A stretch of DNA of 64,000 nt from Paenibacillus cellulosilyticus (GTDB taxonomy: Bacteria; Bacillota; Bacilli; Paenibacillales; Paenibacillaceae): positions 1 through 64,000 of the forward strand of contig NZ_QGTQ01000016.1 in NCBI RefSeq assembly GCF_003182255.1, read 5' to 3'. The notes under the pieces are model-generated. The model had not been told where the DNA came from, made no database searches, and saw only the letters and a list, made by a program, of their open reading frames with translations. A program made the position numbers and the translations under genes. Positions 15,358 to 24,741 of this stretch are shown piece by piece (positions within the stretch are counted from its first letter, which is position 1; each line of letters starts with the position of its first letter).

Positions 15358-18300
15358 GTGATTCGTAAAAGGCTTACCCGATGGTGCAGCCTGCTGTTGT
15401 CAACCGTGCTCATTAGCACCTCCCTCTCCATCGTCGCGCCAGTCGCGAATGCAGCGGCAAGCGTGCCGTACACATGGAAGAACGTTGTAACAGGCGCAGG
15501 CGGCGGCTTCGTACCGGGCATTATTTTCAACCAAACGGAGAAAGACTTGATCTATGCGAGAACGGATATCGGCGGCTTGTACCGCTGGAACGCATCCGAC
15601 AGCAGCTGGACTCCGCTGCTCGATAACGTCGGCTGGACCGACTGGGGCAAGCTGGGCGTTGATGCGCTCGCGACGGACGCGGTGGATCCGAACCGTGTCT
15701 ATATCGCAACCGGTATGTACACGAACGGCTGGGACCCTAACCATGGTTACATTATGCGCTCTACTGACAAAGGTAACACGTGGCAGAGTACGCAGCTTCC
15801 GTTCTATGTCGGCGGCAACATGCCTGGCCGTTCGATGGGCGAACGTCTTGCGATTGACCCGAACAAGAACAGCATTCTCTACTTCGGCGCACGCAGCGGC
15901 AACGGTTTGTGGAAGAGTACGGACTACGGCGTAACGTGGAACCAAGTGACGAGCTTCACGAACGTCGGAACATATGTGCAGGATCCTACCTACGCGTACA
16001 CGGCTGATATCCAAGGTCTCGCTTGGATCACGTTCGACAAGTCGACGGGTACGTCGGGTAACGCAACGCAAACGATCTACGTCGGTGTCGCGGACAAAGG
16101 CAACAGCATTTATCGTTCAACAGACGGCGGTGCGACATGGTCAGCCGTTCCAGGCCAGCCAACTGGCTTCGTACCTCACCACGGTGAGATTTCGAACGGC
16201 AACCTTTACGTTACGTACAACAACAGCAGCGGCCCTTATGACGGAGTATCAGGCGACGTCTATCGTTACAACATCGCAACTGGCGTATGGACCAACATCA
16301 GTCCAATTCCAAGCACGAGCACAGACCTGTACTTCGGCTACGGCGGTCTGGCTGTTGACCGTAATAACCCAGATACGATTATGGTTACGACGCTCAACTC
16401 GTGGTGGCCGGATGCGAACATTTACCGCTCCACAGATGCAGGTGCAACATGGACGAGCATCTGGTCGTGGAACGGCTATCCGAACCGCAACCTGCTGTAC
16501 ACGCAAGATATTACGGCAGCGCCATGGCTGGATTTCGGCTCCAACCCATCGCCACCAGAGCCTGCATTGAAGCTCGGCTGGATGATCGGCGACATTGAAA
16601 TCGACCCCTTCAACTCGAACCGCATGATGTACGGCACGGGCGCAACGATTTATGGCACGAACAACCTGCTCAGCTGGGGTACGAGCACGAAGGTTAACAT
16701 TTCGGTTATGGCCAAAGGAATCGAGGAAGAAGCTGTCAACGATCTGATCAGCCCGCCATCTGGCGCGAACCTGCTCAGCGCAATGCCTGACGTATCCGGC
16801 TTCCGCCATGACGATCTGACGGTCTCCCCTACCAAAATGTTTGTCGGACCAAATAAAACGAACAGCATCGACTTCGCCGAACTGAATCCAACCTTCATGG
16901 CTCGCGTTGGTGCAGTAGATGACGCAAGCACAGCTTCGATCGCCTTCTCGTATGATGGCGGCAGCAACTGGTACAACCCGAACCGCCCGTCCGGCACGAA
17001 GGGCGGCGGCGACATCGCAGTATCGGCTGACGGCAGTACGCTCGTCTGGAGTACATCGGACCAAGGCGTCTACTACTCGGTTGGCGGCAACTCCTGGACA
17101 GCGATTTCGAACCTCCCGCAAGGCGCGAAGGTCACATCTGACCGCGCGAACAAAAACAAGTTCTACGCATTCGGCAACGGCACAGTGTACGTCTCGACGA
17201 ACGGCGGCGCTTCGTTCACGGCGTCTGCAGCAACGGGACTGCCAACGACCGGCGATCTGAAGACGGTATTCGGCAAAGAAGGCGAAGTGTGGATCGCTGG
17301 CGGCAGCGACACGACCGTATACGGTCTGTGGCATTCGTCCGACAGTGGTGCAACCTTCACGAAGCTGTCCAACGTGCAAGAGGCCGACGTTGTAGGCTTC
17401 GGCAAAGCAGCAACGGGGCAAACCTACCCAGCTATCTACACGTCTGCTAAGATCGATGGCGTACGCGGCTTCTTCCGTTCCGACGATGCTGGCGCATCGT
17501 GGGTTCGCATCAACGATGACGCGCACCAATACGGCGTTACGAACAGCGTTATTACAGGCGACCCTCGCATCTATGGCCGCGTCTACATCGGCACGAACGG
17601 CCGCGGTGTCATTTATGGCGATCCGAACGGCTCGTCGACTGTCAACAACTCGTCGATTACACCGACATCCGCAACCTTTGATAAGAACACAGCGAACCAA
17701 GCAAACATTGCAGTGTCGATGACGCTGAATGGCAACACGCTGTCCAACATTAAGAACGGCTCCGCTACGCTCGTGTCCGGTACAGATTATACGGTGTCGG
17801 GCTCGTCTGTTACGATCAACAAATCGTACCTCGCAGCACAAGCAGTCGGTACGACGAACCTGACGTTCAACTTCAGCGCTGGATCAGCTGTAACGCTTGC
17901 CGTTACGGTTGTCGATACGACATCGACCGTTACGAACTCGACGATTACGCCAACAACGGCATCGTTCGATAAAAACACAGCGAACCAAGCGAATATTGCA
18001 GTAACGATGACGCTGAACGGCAATACGCTGTCCAGCATTAAGAACGGCTCCACTACGCTCGTATCTGGAACGGACTACACGGTTTCGGGCTCGTCGGTTA
18101 CGATCAACAAATCGTACCTGGCGGCACAAGCAGTCGGCACGACGACGCTGACGTTCAACTTCAGCGCTGGGTCAGCTGCAACGCTCGCTGTTACGGTTGT
18201 CGATACGACGTCGACGGTGTCGAACTCGACGATCACGCCAACGACGGCATCGTTCGATAAAAACACAGCGAACCAAGCGAATATTGCAGTGACGATGACG

Positions 18301-18966
18301 CTGAACGGCAATACGCTGTCCAGCATTAAGAACGGCTCCACTACGCTCGTGTCCGGAACGGACTACACGATGTCGGGCTCGTCGGTTACGATCAACAAAT
18401 CGTACCTGGCAGCACAAGCAGTCGGCACGACGACGCTGACGTTCAACTTCAGCGCTGGATCAGCTGCTTCCTTGACGGTGACGGTTGTTGATACAACCTC
18501 CACAACGACGACGGGCGCATTAAAGGTCCAGATGTATAACGGCACCACATCCGCCTCCAGCAACACGATCAGTCCACGTATTAAGCTGGTGAACACGGGA
18601 ACGACGGCGATCAACCTCGCCAACGTCAAGCTCCGCTACTACTACACGGCAGACGCGACGACCTCGCAGGCTTTCTGGTGCGACTGGGCAACCATCGGAA
18701 GCAGCAATGTAACCGGATCGTTCGTTACGATGTCATCGCCAAAAACTGGCGCCGACACCTATTTCGAAATCGGCTTCTCCAGCTCTGCAGGTACGCTGGC
18801 AGCTGGCGCATCAACCGAGATTCAAATACGCATCTCGCGCACCGATTGGAGCAACTATACACAGACCGGCGACTACTCCTTCAACACAAGCAGCACGAGC
18901 TATGTGGACTGGAACAAAGTAACGGGTTACCTGTCCGGTACGCTGCAATGGGGTATTGAGCCGTAA
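15358..18966 (+). CDS. Modular GH74 xyloglucanase with three CBM_X2 and a CBM3
   Basis: A 1202-residue secreted enzyme predicted to hydrolyse the beta-1,4-glucan backbone of xyloglucan. A signal peptide covers about residues 1-34 (ending VANAAA). The GH74 double propeller (about 35-760) contains the two expected catalytic aspartates, in RTDIGGLYRW (about 69) and MPDVSGFRHDD (about 477), plus many Asp-box-like SxDxGxTW turns. Three tandem 96-residue CBM_X2 modules follow (about 762-1049) and a family 3 carbohydrate-binding module (about 1053-1202, beginning GALKVQMYNGTTSASSNTI). The start is GTG 15358 with CGGAGG eight bases upstream. The gene is single and ends in a strong terminator. It follows the arabinanase gene on the same strand but behind its own leader. 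Confidence 0.95.
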   Translation: MIRKRLTRWCSLLLSTVLISTSLSIVAPVANAAASVPYTWKNVVTGAGGGFVPGIIFNQTEKDLIYARTDIGGLYRWNASDSSWTPLLDNVGWTDWGKLGVDALATDAVDPNRVYIATGMYTNGWDPNHGYIMRSTDKGNTWQSTQLPFYVGGNMPGRSMGERLAIDPNKNSILYFGARSGNGLWKSTDYGVTWNQVTSFTNVGTYVQDPTYAYTADIQGLAWITFDKSTGTSGNATQTIYVGVADKGNSIYRSTDGGATWSAVPGQPTGFVPHHGEISNGNLYVTYNNSSGPYDGVSGDVYRYNIATGVWTNISPIPSTSTDLYFGYGGLAVDRNNPDTIMVTTLNSWWPDANIYRSTDAGATWTSIWSWNGYPNRNLLYTQDITAAPWLDFGSNPSPPEPALKLGWMIGDIEIDPFNSNRMMYGTGATIYGTNNLLSWGTSTKVNISVMAKGIEEEAVNDLISPPSGANLLSAMPDVSGFRHDDLTVSPTKMFVGPNKTNSIDFAELNPTFMARVGAVDDASTASIAFSYDGGSNWYNPNRPSGTKGGGDIAVSADGSTLVWSTSDQGVYYSVGGNSWTAISNLPQGAKVTSDRANKNKFYAFGNGTVYVSTNGGASFTASAATGLPTTGDLKTVFGKEGEVWIAGGSDTTVYGLWHSSDSGATFTKLSNVQEADVVGFGKAATGQTYPAIYTSAKIDGVRGFFRSDDAGASWVRINDDAHQYGVTNSVITGDPRIYGRVYIGTNGRGVIYGDPNGSSTVNNSSITPTSATFDKNTANQANIAVSMTLNGNTLSNIKNGSATLVSGTDYTVSGSSVTINKSYLAAQAVGTTNLTFNFSAGSAVTLAVTVVDTTSTVTNSTITPTTASFDKNTANQANIAVTMTLNGNTLSSIKNGSTTLVSGTDYTVSGSSVTINKSYLAAQAVGTTTLTFNFSAGSAATLAVTVVDTTSTVSNSTITPTTASFDKNTANQANIAVTMTLNGNTLSSIKNGSTTLVSGTDYTMSGSSVTINKSYLAAQAVGTTTLTFNFSAGSAASLTVTVVDTTSTTTTGALKVQMYNGTTSASSNTISPRIKLVNTGTTAINLANVKLRYYYTADATTSQAFWCDWATIGSSNVTGSFVTMSSPKTGADTYFEIGFSSSAGTLAAGASTEIQIRISRTDWSNYTQTGDYSFNTSSTSYVDWNKVTGYLSGTLQWGIEP
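17641..18504 (+). repeat. Three tandem 288-bp repeats encoding CBM_X2 modules
   Basis: Copies begin at 17641, 17929 and 18217, exactly 288 bp apart, each coding for one module (FDKNTANQANIAV...MTLNGNTL...INKSYLAAQAVGTT). Copies two and three are nearly identical at the nucleotide level, while the first has more silent changes, pointing to a recent duplication of the second copy. Confidence 0.93.
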
Positions 18967-18986
18967 TACATTTAGGATGCATGAAG

Positions 18987-19018
18987 AAAGAGACCATCCG
19001 GCGCGGATGGTCTCTTTT
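18987..19018 (+). terminator. Terminator of the GH74 gene
   Basis: AAAGAGACCATCC (18987-18999) pairs with GGATGGTCTCTTTT (19005-19018); the T tail is part of the 3' arm. It starts about 20 bases past the stop codon. Confidence 0.88.
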
Positions 19019-19150
19019 GTCGCTCAGGCAGGAGTGCTGTTCGGGTATTTGGCAAACCGTACTTGTTTATCAAACCAAGCAGGCAGCCCTTGTTCCCTTT
19101 CCTACATCCTCGAAGGGCGTCACTTCGAACGGGTGATACCATTCAGATTG

Positions 19151-21043
19151 CTATATCTTAAATCTATTAACCGCTTCAGAAAGACCATCCGCCATGCCGG
19201 ACAGCATCGTGGAGCCAGCGGAGACCTCCTCCATCGACGCCATCGTTTGCTGAACAACCGAAGCAACCATCTGCGTGCTTTCGGATGCTCGATTTGCGAT
19301 CCCCGCAATTTCCTGCATGGACGCAACCATCGCTTCCGAGTCGGCGTTAACCGAATGAGCTTCCTCTACTGCGCTTTCCGCTTCCTCGCTGACAGCTTCG
19401 ACCGACTGTACGATGTCGGAGAACGACTTGCCTGCTTCGTCCACCAGATTCATACCGACCGTAAGCGAATGGACGCCCTCGTTCATCGACAGCGTGACCT
19501 GCTTCGTGCTGTTAACAATTTCCGTGATGAGCGCGGTAATTTTCGTCGTCGCCTCTTCCGACTGGCCGGCCAGCTTGCGAACCTCATTCGCTACCACCGA
19601 GAAGCCCTTGCCCTGCTCGCCAGCGCGGGCCGCTTCGATCGCCGCATTCAAAGCCAACAGGTTCGTCTGTGCGGCAATATCTTTAATCAGTGACGTAATT
19701 TCGCTGATTTCCTCTGATTTTCGCGCCAGCTGGTTAACCGATTCCGACGATTGGACGACTTTATCGTGAACACCGCGCATTTGGCTGACGGTAGAGTTAA
19801 TCACGACGTTGCCTTTCAGCGCCTTGTCCTGCGCTTGCGCAATCAGATTCGCGACATTGCCGAAACTTTCGCTAATGCTAGCAATTTTGGATGATACGCC
19901 CAACGCCGTCTCCGTCGTATTCGACACGCGCTCGAGCTGCTGCTCTGCGCCTTCCGCCAGCTCGGTCGCGCGGGTCGAAATTTGCTCGGTCGCCGCGCTC
20001 GTCTGCTCTGCGCTTGCCGACAACTGCTCGGAGGTCGAAGCGACATGCAGCGCGTTATCAACAATTGTCGCCATCAGCTCGCGAAGAGACTGGCTCATCT
20101 GATTAAAATCAGCAGCGAGCTCGCCAATTTCATCCTTGTTTTTGACAACCAAAGGAGCAACCTTCAAATCGCCGCTTGCCACCTGCTTAACTTGACGGAC
20201 GATTCTAGACAACGGCACCGTAATCGACCGGGTAATGAAGTAAGCTGAAAGCAAAGCAACGACGATACCGGCGATCAGGAGCGTGAAGTTCATAATCGTG
20301 CTAGAGCTAACTCGTTCTGACGTATCGTCGATAAGAGTCGTAGCCGACTTTTTATTCGAGTCTCTTAATTGTTCGATTCCTTCCAATGCCGCCGCATAGA
20401 GATCGCCCGTTCTTTGCTGCTGCATTTCCTCCGTTAACTCCATATCCTTAAGACCATTATTAACCAGTACATTGTCTCGGTAGAGCACCCACGCAGCGTA
20501 AAATTTGTTAAAATATTCGGTTTCCTTACCAGGATTCAGATGCTTGGCCTTATAATCCAACGCACTCTTGTCAATTTTTCCAGCATTCTCGAGCAGGGCT
20601 TTACCGATATCTTGGCCTCCGGGACCGGCACCGGCACCTGTTCCTCCTCCTGCAGGGGGACCGTCTGCAGGTGCTGCTCCATCTTGAGGAGCAGGGCCTC
20701 CAGCAGGCGCTGTGCCACCATCCGCAGGTATTGCCGGCTGCCCCTCAGGCGCAGCATCATTCGAAGGTATTGCCTGTTGGCCCGATTGCTCCTTGCCGCC
20801 TTCTTCCTGCATAGGCATCATCTTCGACATAACGCTCATGACGCTGTTGCGATCCATCAAGTTAATGGTGCTCTCCATATCACCCAGTAATAAGACAGCC
20901 GGCAAATCGTCCGCTCCCATCTCCTTTACGGTATCGCCGAGCGAACGGATTGTTACGATCCCGCCAACCGCTGCAACAGAACATAAAATAATAACGCCCA
21001 AAGCCATACTAATTAGTTTACTGATCAAGTTCATTCTAAACAT
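19151..21043 (-). CDS. Methyl-accepting chemotaxis protein with Pro/Gly/Ala-rich external insert
   Basis: A 630-residue transmembrane chemoreceptor. Membrane helices lie at about 8-30 and 252-274. The extracytoplasmic part resembles a four-helix-bundle sensor, but its middle (about 80-145) is an unusual low-complexity insert rich in Pro, Gly and Ala (segments such as [20 protein letters not shown]). A HAMP domain (about 274-327, [20 protein letters not shown]) precedes the signalling domain with the hairpin tip [20 protein letters not shown], which binds CheA/CheW. GGGGG lies upstream of the ATG. A sigma-D-like promoter lies 100-127 bp upstream. The ligand is unknown; position beside polysaccharide-degradation genes is only suggestive of sugar sensing. 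Confidence 0.93.
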   Translation of the reverse strand: MFRMNLISKLISMALGVIILCSVAAVGGIVTIRSLGDTVKEMGADDLPAVLLLGDMESTINLMDRNSVMSVMSKMMPMQEEGGKEQSGQQAIPSNDAAPEGQPAIPADGGTAPAGGPAPQDGAAPADGPPAGGGTGAGAGPGGQDIGKALLENAGKIDKSALDYKAKHLNPGKETEYFNKFYAAWVLYRDNVLVNNGLKDMELTEEMQQQRTGDLYAAALEGIEQLRDSNKKSATTLIDDTSERVSSSTIMNFTLLIAGIVVALLSAYFITRSITVPLSRIVRQVKQVASGDLKVAPLVVKNKDEIGELAADFNQMSQSLRELMATIVDNALHVASTSEQLSASAEQTSAATEQISTRATELAEGAEQQLERVSNTTETALGVSSKIASISESFGNVANLIAQAQDKALKGNVVINSTVSQMRGVHDKVVQSSESVNQLARKSEEISEITSLIKDIAAQTNLLALNAAIEAARAGEQGKGFSVVANEVRKLAGQSEEATTKITALITEIVNSTKQVTLSMNEGVHSLTVGMNLVDEAGKSFSDIVQSVEAVSEEAESAVEEAHSVNADSEAMVASMQEIAGIANRASESTQMVASVVQQTMASMEEVSAGSTMLSGMADGLSEAVNRFKI

Positions 21044-21142
21044 GCGTTAGTTCCCCCTAAGCTGCAATTCTCGATGTTAGAGCCATCCATACACCAATCA
21101 AACAACCGGCTGCTACGATTCCATATGGATGACTATCCACAT

Positions 21143-21170
21143 ATATCGACACTAATCCGTCGAGTTATTA
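21143..21170 (-). promoter_or_regulatory. Putative sigma-D (motility) promoter of the MCP gene
   Basis: On the minus strand TAAT, a 16-base spacer and GTCGATAT match the SigD consensus TAAA-N15-GCCGATAT with one mismatch in each box. It lies about 100 bp before the MCP start, and chemoreceptor genes are typical SigD targets. Confidence 0.45.
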
Positions 21171-21325
21171 GTGACTTTCAGATAAATTTGTCAGGTATTT
21201 TGGGTTCCGGCTCGGTAGGAAGGTCCGCCTCTCTTGAATGATTTAATAATTGCAAGGAGATTCCTACCTCATTTAATTGGCTTGCCGATTAGATTGAGCT
21301 AATTGGATATTGATAGCATGACAAA

Positions 21326-21355
21326 AACAGGCTGCTGATTTCTCAGCAGCCTGTT
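21326..21355 (-). terminator. Perfect hairpin terminator upstream of the MCP gene
   Basis: AACAGGCTGCTGA (21326-21338) pairs perfectly with TCAGCAGCCTGTT (21343-21355). On the minus strand it is followed by TTTTTG, so it stops transcripts arriving from the right. Confidence 0.8.
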
Positions 21356-21413
21356 CAGCTAACGGGCAGTAAAATTCCAATATATGGTACGATAAAAGAG
21401 GCTGAAGTTTTTA

Positions 21414-21611
21414 ATGAGAGAACCAAGTGAGTTGAGGCGATACAAAATAAGCACAGCAAAAAAGCGGGTGGTTCAGTCAGTGATTGCTGTTATTGTAGTG
21501 ATATGGTTAGTTTCATTCTTAACACCGCAGCTTGCAATTCGACGATATGCTCTGCTTCATTTTCAACCTGGTTTTATTTGGCTCGTTTCGAGTGTTGCTT
21601 CCGGGCCCTAG
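21414..21611 (+). CDS. Possible small membrane protein
   Basis: A 65-codon frame with a basic N-terminus and a hydrophobic segment (VIAVIVVIWLVSFL). GAGGCTGAAG lies upstream of the ATG but is a weak binding site, and a GATAAA-type -10 may sit at 21391. It is bounded by two terminators, one on each side, which is what one expects of a small transcription unit. The product is not recognised, so the call is tentative. Confidence 0.35.
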   Translation: MREPSELRRYKISTAKKRVVQSVIAVIVVIWLVSFLTPQLAIRRYALLHFQPGFIWLVSSVASGP

Positions 21612-21646
21612 TATCCTATTTACTGTGAACAAACCGAAAACGTTAG

Positions 21647-21695
21647 AACAGCGGTAGTTTAGGACTTTATTGTTCAGTCCAAACTTACCGCTGTT
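21647..21695. terminator. Bidirectional terminator between the small ORF and the EamA gene
   Basis: An imperfect 20-bp stem joins AACAGCGGTAGTTTAGGACT and AGTCCAAACTTACCGCTGTT. T-rich tails follow on both strands (TTTCTTT on plus; TTTTC shortly after on minus). Confidence 0.7.
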
Positions 21696-21735
21696 TCTTT
21701 ATTCAAGCCAGTCTAACACGTTTTTCGTCGAACAA

Positions 21736-22620
21736 TTAAACCTGTCTCGATCTTACGTTCACAAGCAGAATGCTGCCAACGATAAGGATCATGCCTGCGA
21801 CCAAGTTGATGGTCAAATGCTCGTTAAGGAACAAGATGCTGCAGATGATGGAGACGACCGGAATGAGGAACGTGAACGAGCCTACCTTCGATGCCTCGCC
21901 TGAACCAATCAGCTTGAAATACACGAGCCAGCCGAGCGCGATGACGAATACAGAGATGAACAACGTATCGTATACAAAAGCGGACGTCCAGCGTACCTCT
22001 GACCAGCTCTCGACGCTTGAGCCGTACGCCGTCATGACGATGCCGCCAATGATGATCTGCATAGCCGTCATCCACAGCGAGTCGACCTTGGCTGCCTGCC
22101 GTTTGATATAAACGGTGCCAAGCGCCCAGCTAAGCGCGGATGCCAACGCGAGCAAGATGCCGATGACAGAGATGCCTCCCTCCAATCCGCCGATGCTCAT
22201 GGCGGCAACGCCGCCAAAGCCGAGCAGCAGACCGACCATTTTCCGCGGGTACATCCGCTCTCCAAGCCATATCCACGCGAACAGTCCAAGCAGTACCGGC
22301 TGCAAGAATACGATCGCTGAGAATAACCCTGCCGGCATGTATTGCAAGCCAACGGTCTGGAAGCCGTAATAAAATACAATGCTTAAGAAAGCGGACAGCA
22401 CATAATAGAGCCACGTTTCCCGAAGCCGGAGCTGCCTCCAGCGCGGCAGTGCAATCATAATAAGCAGCGCTCCACCGATTAAAGTACGCAGGCCGGCAAA
22501 TAAAATCGGCGGCGTGAATTCTAGCGCATATTTGGACAAAGGCCAATTAATCCCCCACATTAGAATGAGGAAAACCAAGTAAAATAACGTTTGTTTGCGC
22601 GACAATGATGCATCAGACAT
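21736..22620 (-). CDS. EamA-family (DMT superfamily) transporter
   Basis: A 294-residue integral membrane protein with about ten hydrophobic segments and two internal EamA repeats. The first repeat shows WGINWPLSKYALEFTPPILFAGLR and the second LSWALGTVYIKRQ and FVIALGWLVYFKLIG. Members export metabolites or amino acids; the substrate here is unknown. The start is ATG 22620 because AAGGAGAG lies eight bases upstream; a frame 15 codons longer lacks a site. Monocistronic. Confidence 0.9.
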   Translation of the reverse strand: MSDASLSRKQTLFYLVFLILMWGINWPLSKYALEFTPPILFAGLRTLIGGALLIMIALPRWRQLRLRETWLYYVLSAFLSIVFYYGFQTVGLQYMPAGLFSAIVFLQPVLLGLFAWIWLGERMYPRKMVGLLLGFGGVAAMSIGGLEGGISVIGILLALASALSWALGTVYIKRQAAKVDSLWMTAMQIIIGGIVMTAYGSSVESWSEVRWTSAFVYDTLFISVFVIALGWLVYFKLIGSGEASKVGSFTFLIPVVSIICSILFLNEHLTINLVAGMILIVGSILLVNVRSRQV

Positions 22621-22754
22621 TACAAGTCTCTCCTTGTGAGAAGGTTCAACCGAATGATACACCATTTTGAACCATCATGAAAATGAATGTTAGGTATCAG
22701 TGTCATGCATTAGAGTTATGACTCAGACTCTTTATGATCTGTCCTAAATAAAGC

Positions 22755-22790
22755 AAGCCCCGCTCCGCGCGTAGGCGCGAATCGGGGCTT
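22755..22790 (-). terminator. Terminator of the sugar ABC operon
   Basis: AAGCCCCG (22755-22762) pairs with CGGGGCTT (22783-22790), with an inner CGCGC/GCGCG pairing. On the minus strand GCTTTATTT follows. Confidence 0.85.
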
Positions 22791-22816
22791 TGTTTCCGAG
22801 AGGACCCACCTCTCTC

Positions 22817-23710
22817 CTACTCCTTCACCGATCCCAGCGTAATGCCGTGGATGAAGAAGCGTTGGAGGAACGGGTAGATGACGAGGATTGGAATCATCGA
22901 GACGATGATTTTCGCTGCGCCGAACGTGCGGTTGGAGACAGCCATCGCCTCGGCAAGCTGCTCTGGCGTCATGGCGGTCATCGCCTGTGCACTCAGCTGG
23001 GCGACGAGCGTCTGGATATACGTTTGCAGCGGGTAATGGTCCTGCTTGTTCATGAGGATGAGACCATCGAAAAATGAGTTCCAGTGGAACACGATGCTGA
23101 ACAGCGTTACGGTTGCGATCGCCGGCAGCGACAGCGGCACGTATAAGCGGATCATCGTGTACCAGGGTCCCGCTCCGTCGATCTCCGCTGCTTCGGACAG
23201 CTCCTTCGGCAGGTTGCGGAAGAAGTTCATGAGCAGGATAACGTTGAACGTCTGTACCGCATGCGGCAGTACGAGCGCCCAGATGGAATCGAGCAGACCG
23301 TACGATTTGACCGTCATGAACCATGGAACGATACCGCCGCTGAACATCATCGTGAAGACGAGGAACCACATGTAGACGTTGCGCAGCGGGAACTGCTTCG
23401 CGTCCTTCGACAGCGCGTATGCCATCATAATCGTAATGACGAAGTTCAGCAATCCACCGAGCAGGACCCGCTTGATTGAGATGAAGAAGGCCGTGAAGAA
23501 CAACGAATCATCCAATACCTTCGAATAGCTGGCAAGCGTCGGCTTAATCGGCGTCAGCAGCACCCTGCCTGCGTCGGCGGCCGACTTATCACTGAACGAC
23601 ACAGCTACCGTATGCAGCAGCGGAATGAGACACGCCAGCGTAATGACGACGAGCACCACGAGGATCGATTGGTCGATGATCCGATTCTGAATATTATTTC
23701 TTCCTACCAT
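22817..23710 (-). CDS. Carbohydrate ABC transporter permease, LplC/YtcP type
   Basis: A 297-residue inner-membrane permease with six hydrophobic segments. The EAA loop reads EAAEIDGAGPWYTMIRLYVPLS, the site that docks with the ATPase. Family features include the N-terminal VSFSDKSAADAGRVLLTPIKPTLASY region and the C-terminal KIIVSMIPILVIYPFLQRFF. The start is ATG 23710, preceded by GAGGTG; the GTG three codons earlier lies inside that site. It follows the other permease by 18 bp. As usual for this group, no dedicated ATPase gene is present, so a shared MsmX-type ATPase is expected. Confidence 0.93.
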   Translation of the reverse strand: MVGRNNIQNRIIDQSILVVLVVITLACLIPLLHTVAVSFSDKSAADAGRVLLTPIKPTLASYSKVLDDSLFFTAFFISIKRVLLGGLLNFVITIMMAYALSKDAKQFPLRNVYMWFLVFTMMFSGGIVPWFMTVKSYGLLDSIWALVLPHAVQTFNVILLMNFFRNLPKELSEAAEIDGAGPWYTMIRLYVPLSLPAIATVTLFSIVFHWNSFFDGLILMNKQDHYPLQTYIQTLVAQLSAQAMTAMTPEQLAEAMAVSNRTFGAAKIIVSMIPILVIYPFLQRFFIHGITLGSVKE

Positions 23711-23728
23711 GGAGGTCACCTCATCGCC

Positions 23729-24619
23729 TTAGAAAATCCGATAGTTCGCGAACCGCGAAGCCAGTACGTACGACACCGTCACGAGGACGAAGCTGACGAC
23801 GGACTTCAGCAGTCCAACCGCGGTAGCCAAGCTGTACTGCAGATCATTCAAGCCGACGCGATACACGTACGTGTCGATAATGTCGGACGATTGATACACC
23901 AAGGGGTTGTACATATTGAAGATCTGGTCAAAGTTCGCATTCATCACGTTGCCAAGCGCCAGCGTCGCCAGCAGAATGACCGTCGTCTTCACGCCCGGAA
24001 TCGTAACGTGGATGAGCTGACGGAACCGGGAAGCGCCATCAATCTCCGCAGCCTCGTACAGCACAGGATTGATGCCAGTGAGAGCTGCCAGATAGACGAT
24101 TGCGCCGAAGCCGAATTCCTTCCAGACGTCCGTACTGATGATGATCGCCGGGAACCATTTGTTGCTCTGATAGAACAGAATCGGGTCGACGCCGAACAAG
24201 CCGAACAATTTATTCATGATGCCATCCAGCGAGAAGACATCGAAGAAGACCGTAGCGAGCAGCACCCATGACAGGAAGTGCGGCAAATAGACGATCGTCT
24301 GAATCCATCTCCGCATGAACCGTACCCTCACCTCGTTGAGCAGAAGCGCGAACACGAGCGGCACGATCAGGTTGGCAATGATTTTCATGACCGCGAGAAA
24401 TATCGTATTGAAGAAAATCGTCCGGCTGTCCGGCAGCTCGAACATGTACTTGAAGTTCTCGAACCCGACCCAATCCGAACCGGTAATGCCGCGCCGCGGC
24501 CGAAAATCTTGAAATGCCATAAGCGAGTAGAACATCGGAACGAGGCTGAATAGAATCAGGAACACGATGCCCGGCCATACCATCAGGTGATAATGAAACG
24601 AACGTTTTCTCCACAACAT
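23729..24619 (-). CDS. Carbohydrate ABC transporter permease, LplB/YtrF-like type
   Basis: A 296-residue permease with six membrane segments and the EAA loop YEAAEIDGASRFRQLIHVTIP. The N-terminus HYHLMVWPGIVFLILFSLVPMFYS and the mid-region FDVFSLDGIMNKLFGLFG are typical of LplB-like permeases that pair with LplC and an LplA-type binding lipoprotein. It pairs with the permease 18 bp downstream and lies 122 bp after the binding-protein gene, separated by a hairpin that may lower permease expression relative to the binding protein. Confidence 0.92.
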   Translation of the reverse strand: MLWRKRSFHYHLMVWPGIVFLILFSLVPMFYSLMAFQDFRPRRGITGSDWVGFENFKYMFELPDSRTIFFNTIFLAVMKIIANLIVPLVFALLLNEVRVRFMRRWIQTIVYLPHFLSWVLLATVFFDVFSLDGIMNKLFGLFGVDPILFYQSNKWFPAIIISTDVWKEFGFGAIVYLAALTGINPVLYEAAEIDGASRFRQLIHVTIPGVKTTVILLATLALGNVMNANFDQIFNMYNPLVYQSSDIIDTYVYRVGLNDLQYSLATAVGLLKSVVSFVLVTVSYVLASRFANYRIF

Positions 24620-24675
24620 CGGTTCTCACCGCTTTACTGTTTAATGGTCATTCACTTGCCGTACTTGTCAAAATT

Positions 24676-24724
24676 GAGAATCCAACGGGGACCCGGCGAA
24701 CGCCGAAGCCCCCAAGCGAATCTC
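24676..24724 (-). other. Intercistronic hairpin between binding protein and permeases
   Basis: On the minus strand GAGATTCGCTTGGGGGC pairs (imperfectly) with the CCCCGTTGGATTCTC side around a GGCG/CGCC tip, followed by AATTTTG. Such a stem with a weak U tail in this position commonly protects the upstream message and attenuates the permease genes. Confidence 0.6.
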
Positions 24725-24741
24725 CCAAACGAAACTAGCTA

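Noticed and set aside
16249-17841. A 530-codon frame antisense to the xyloglucanase
   Set aside because: It is a shadow of codon bias in the real gene. The peptide is a low-information mix rich in Arg, Val and Cys, and no binding site is present.
22716-23369. A 217-codon frame overlapping the LplC-type permease
   Set aside because: It is an out-of-frame shadow of the permease and runs through the operon terminator.
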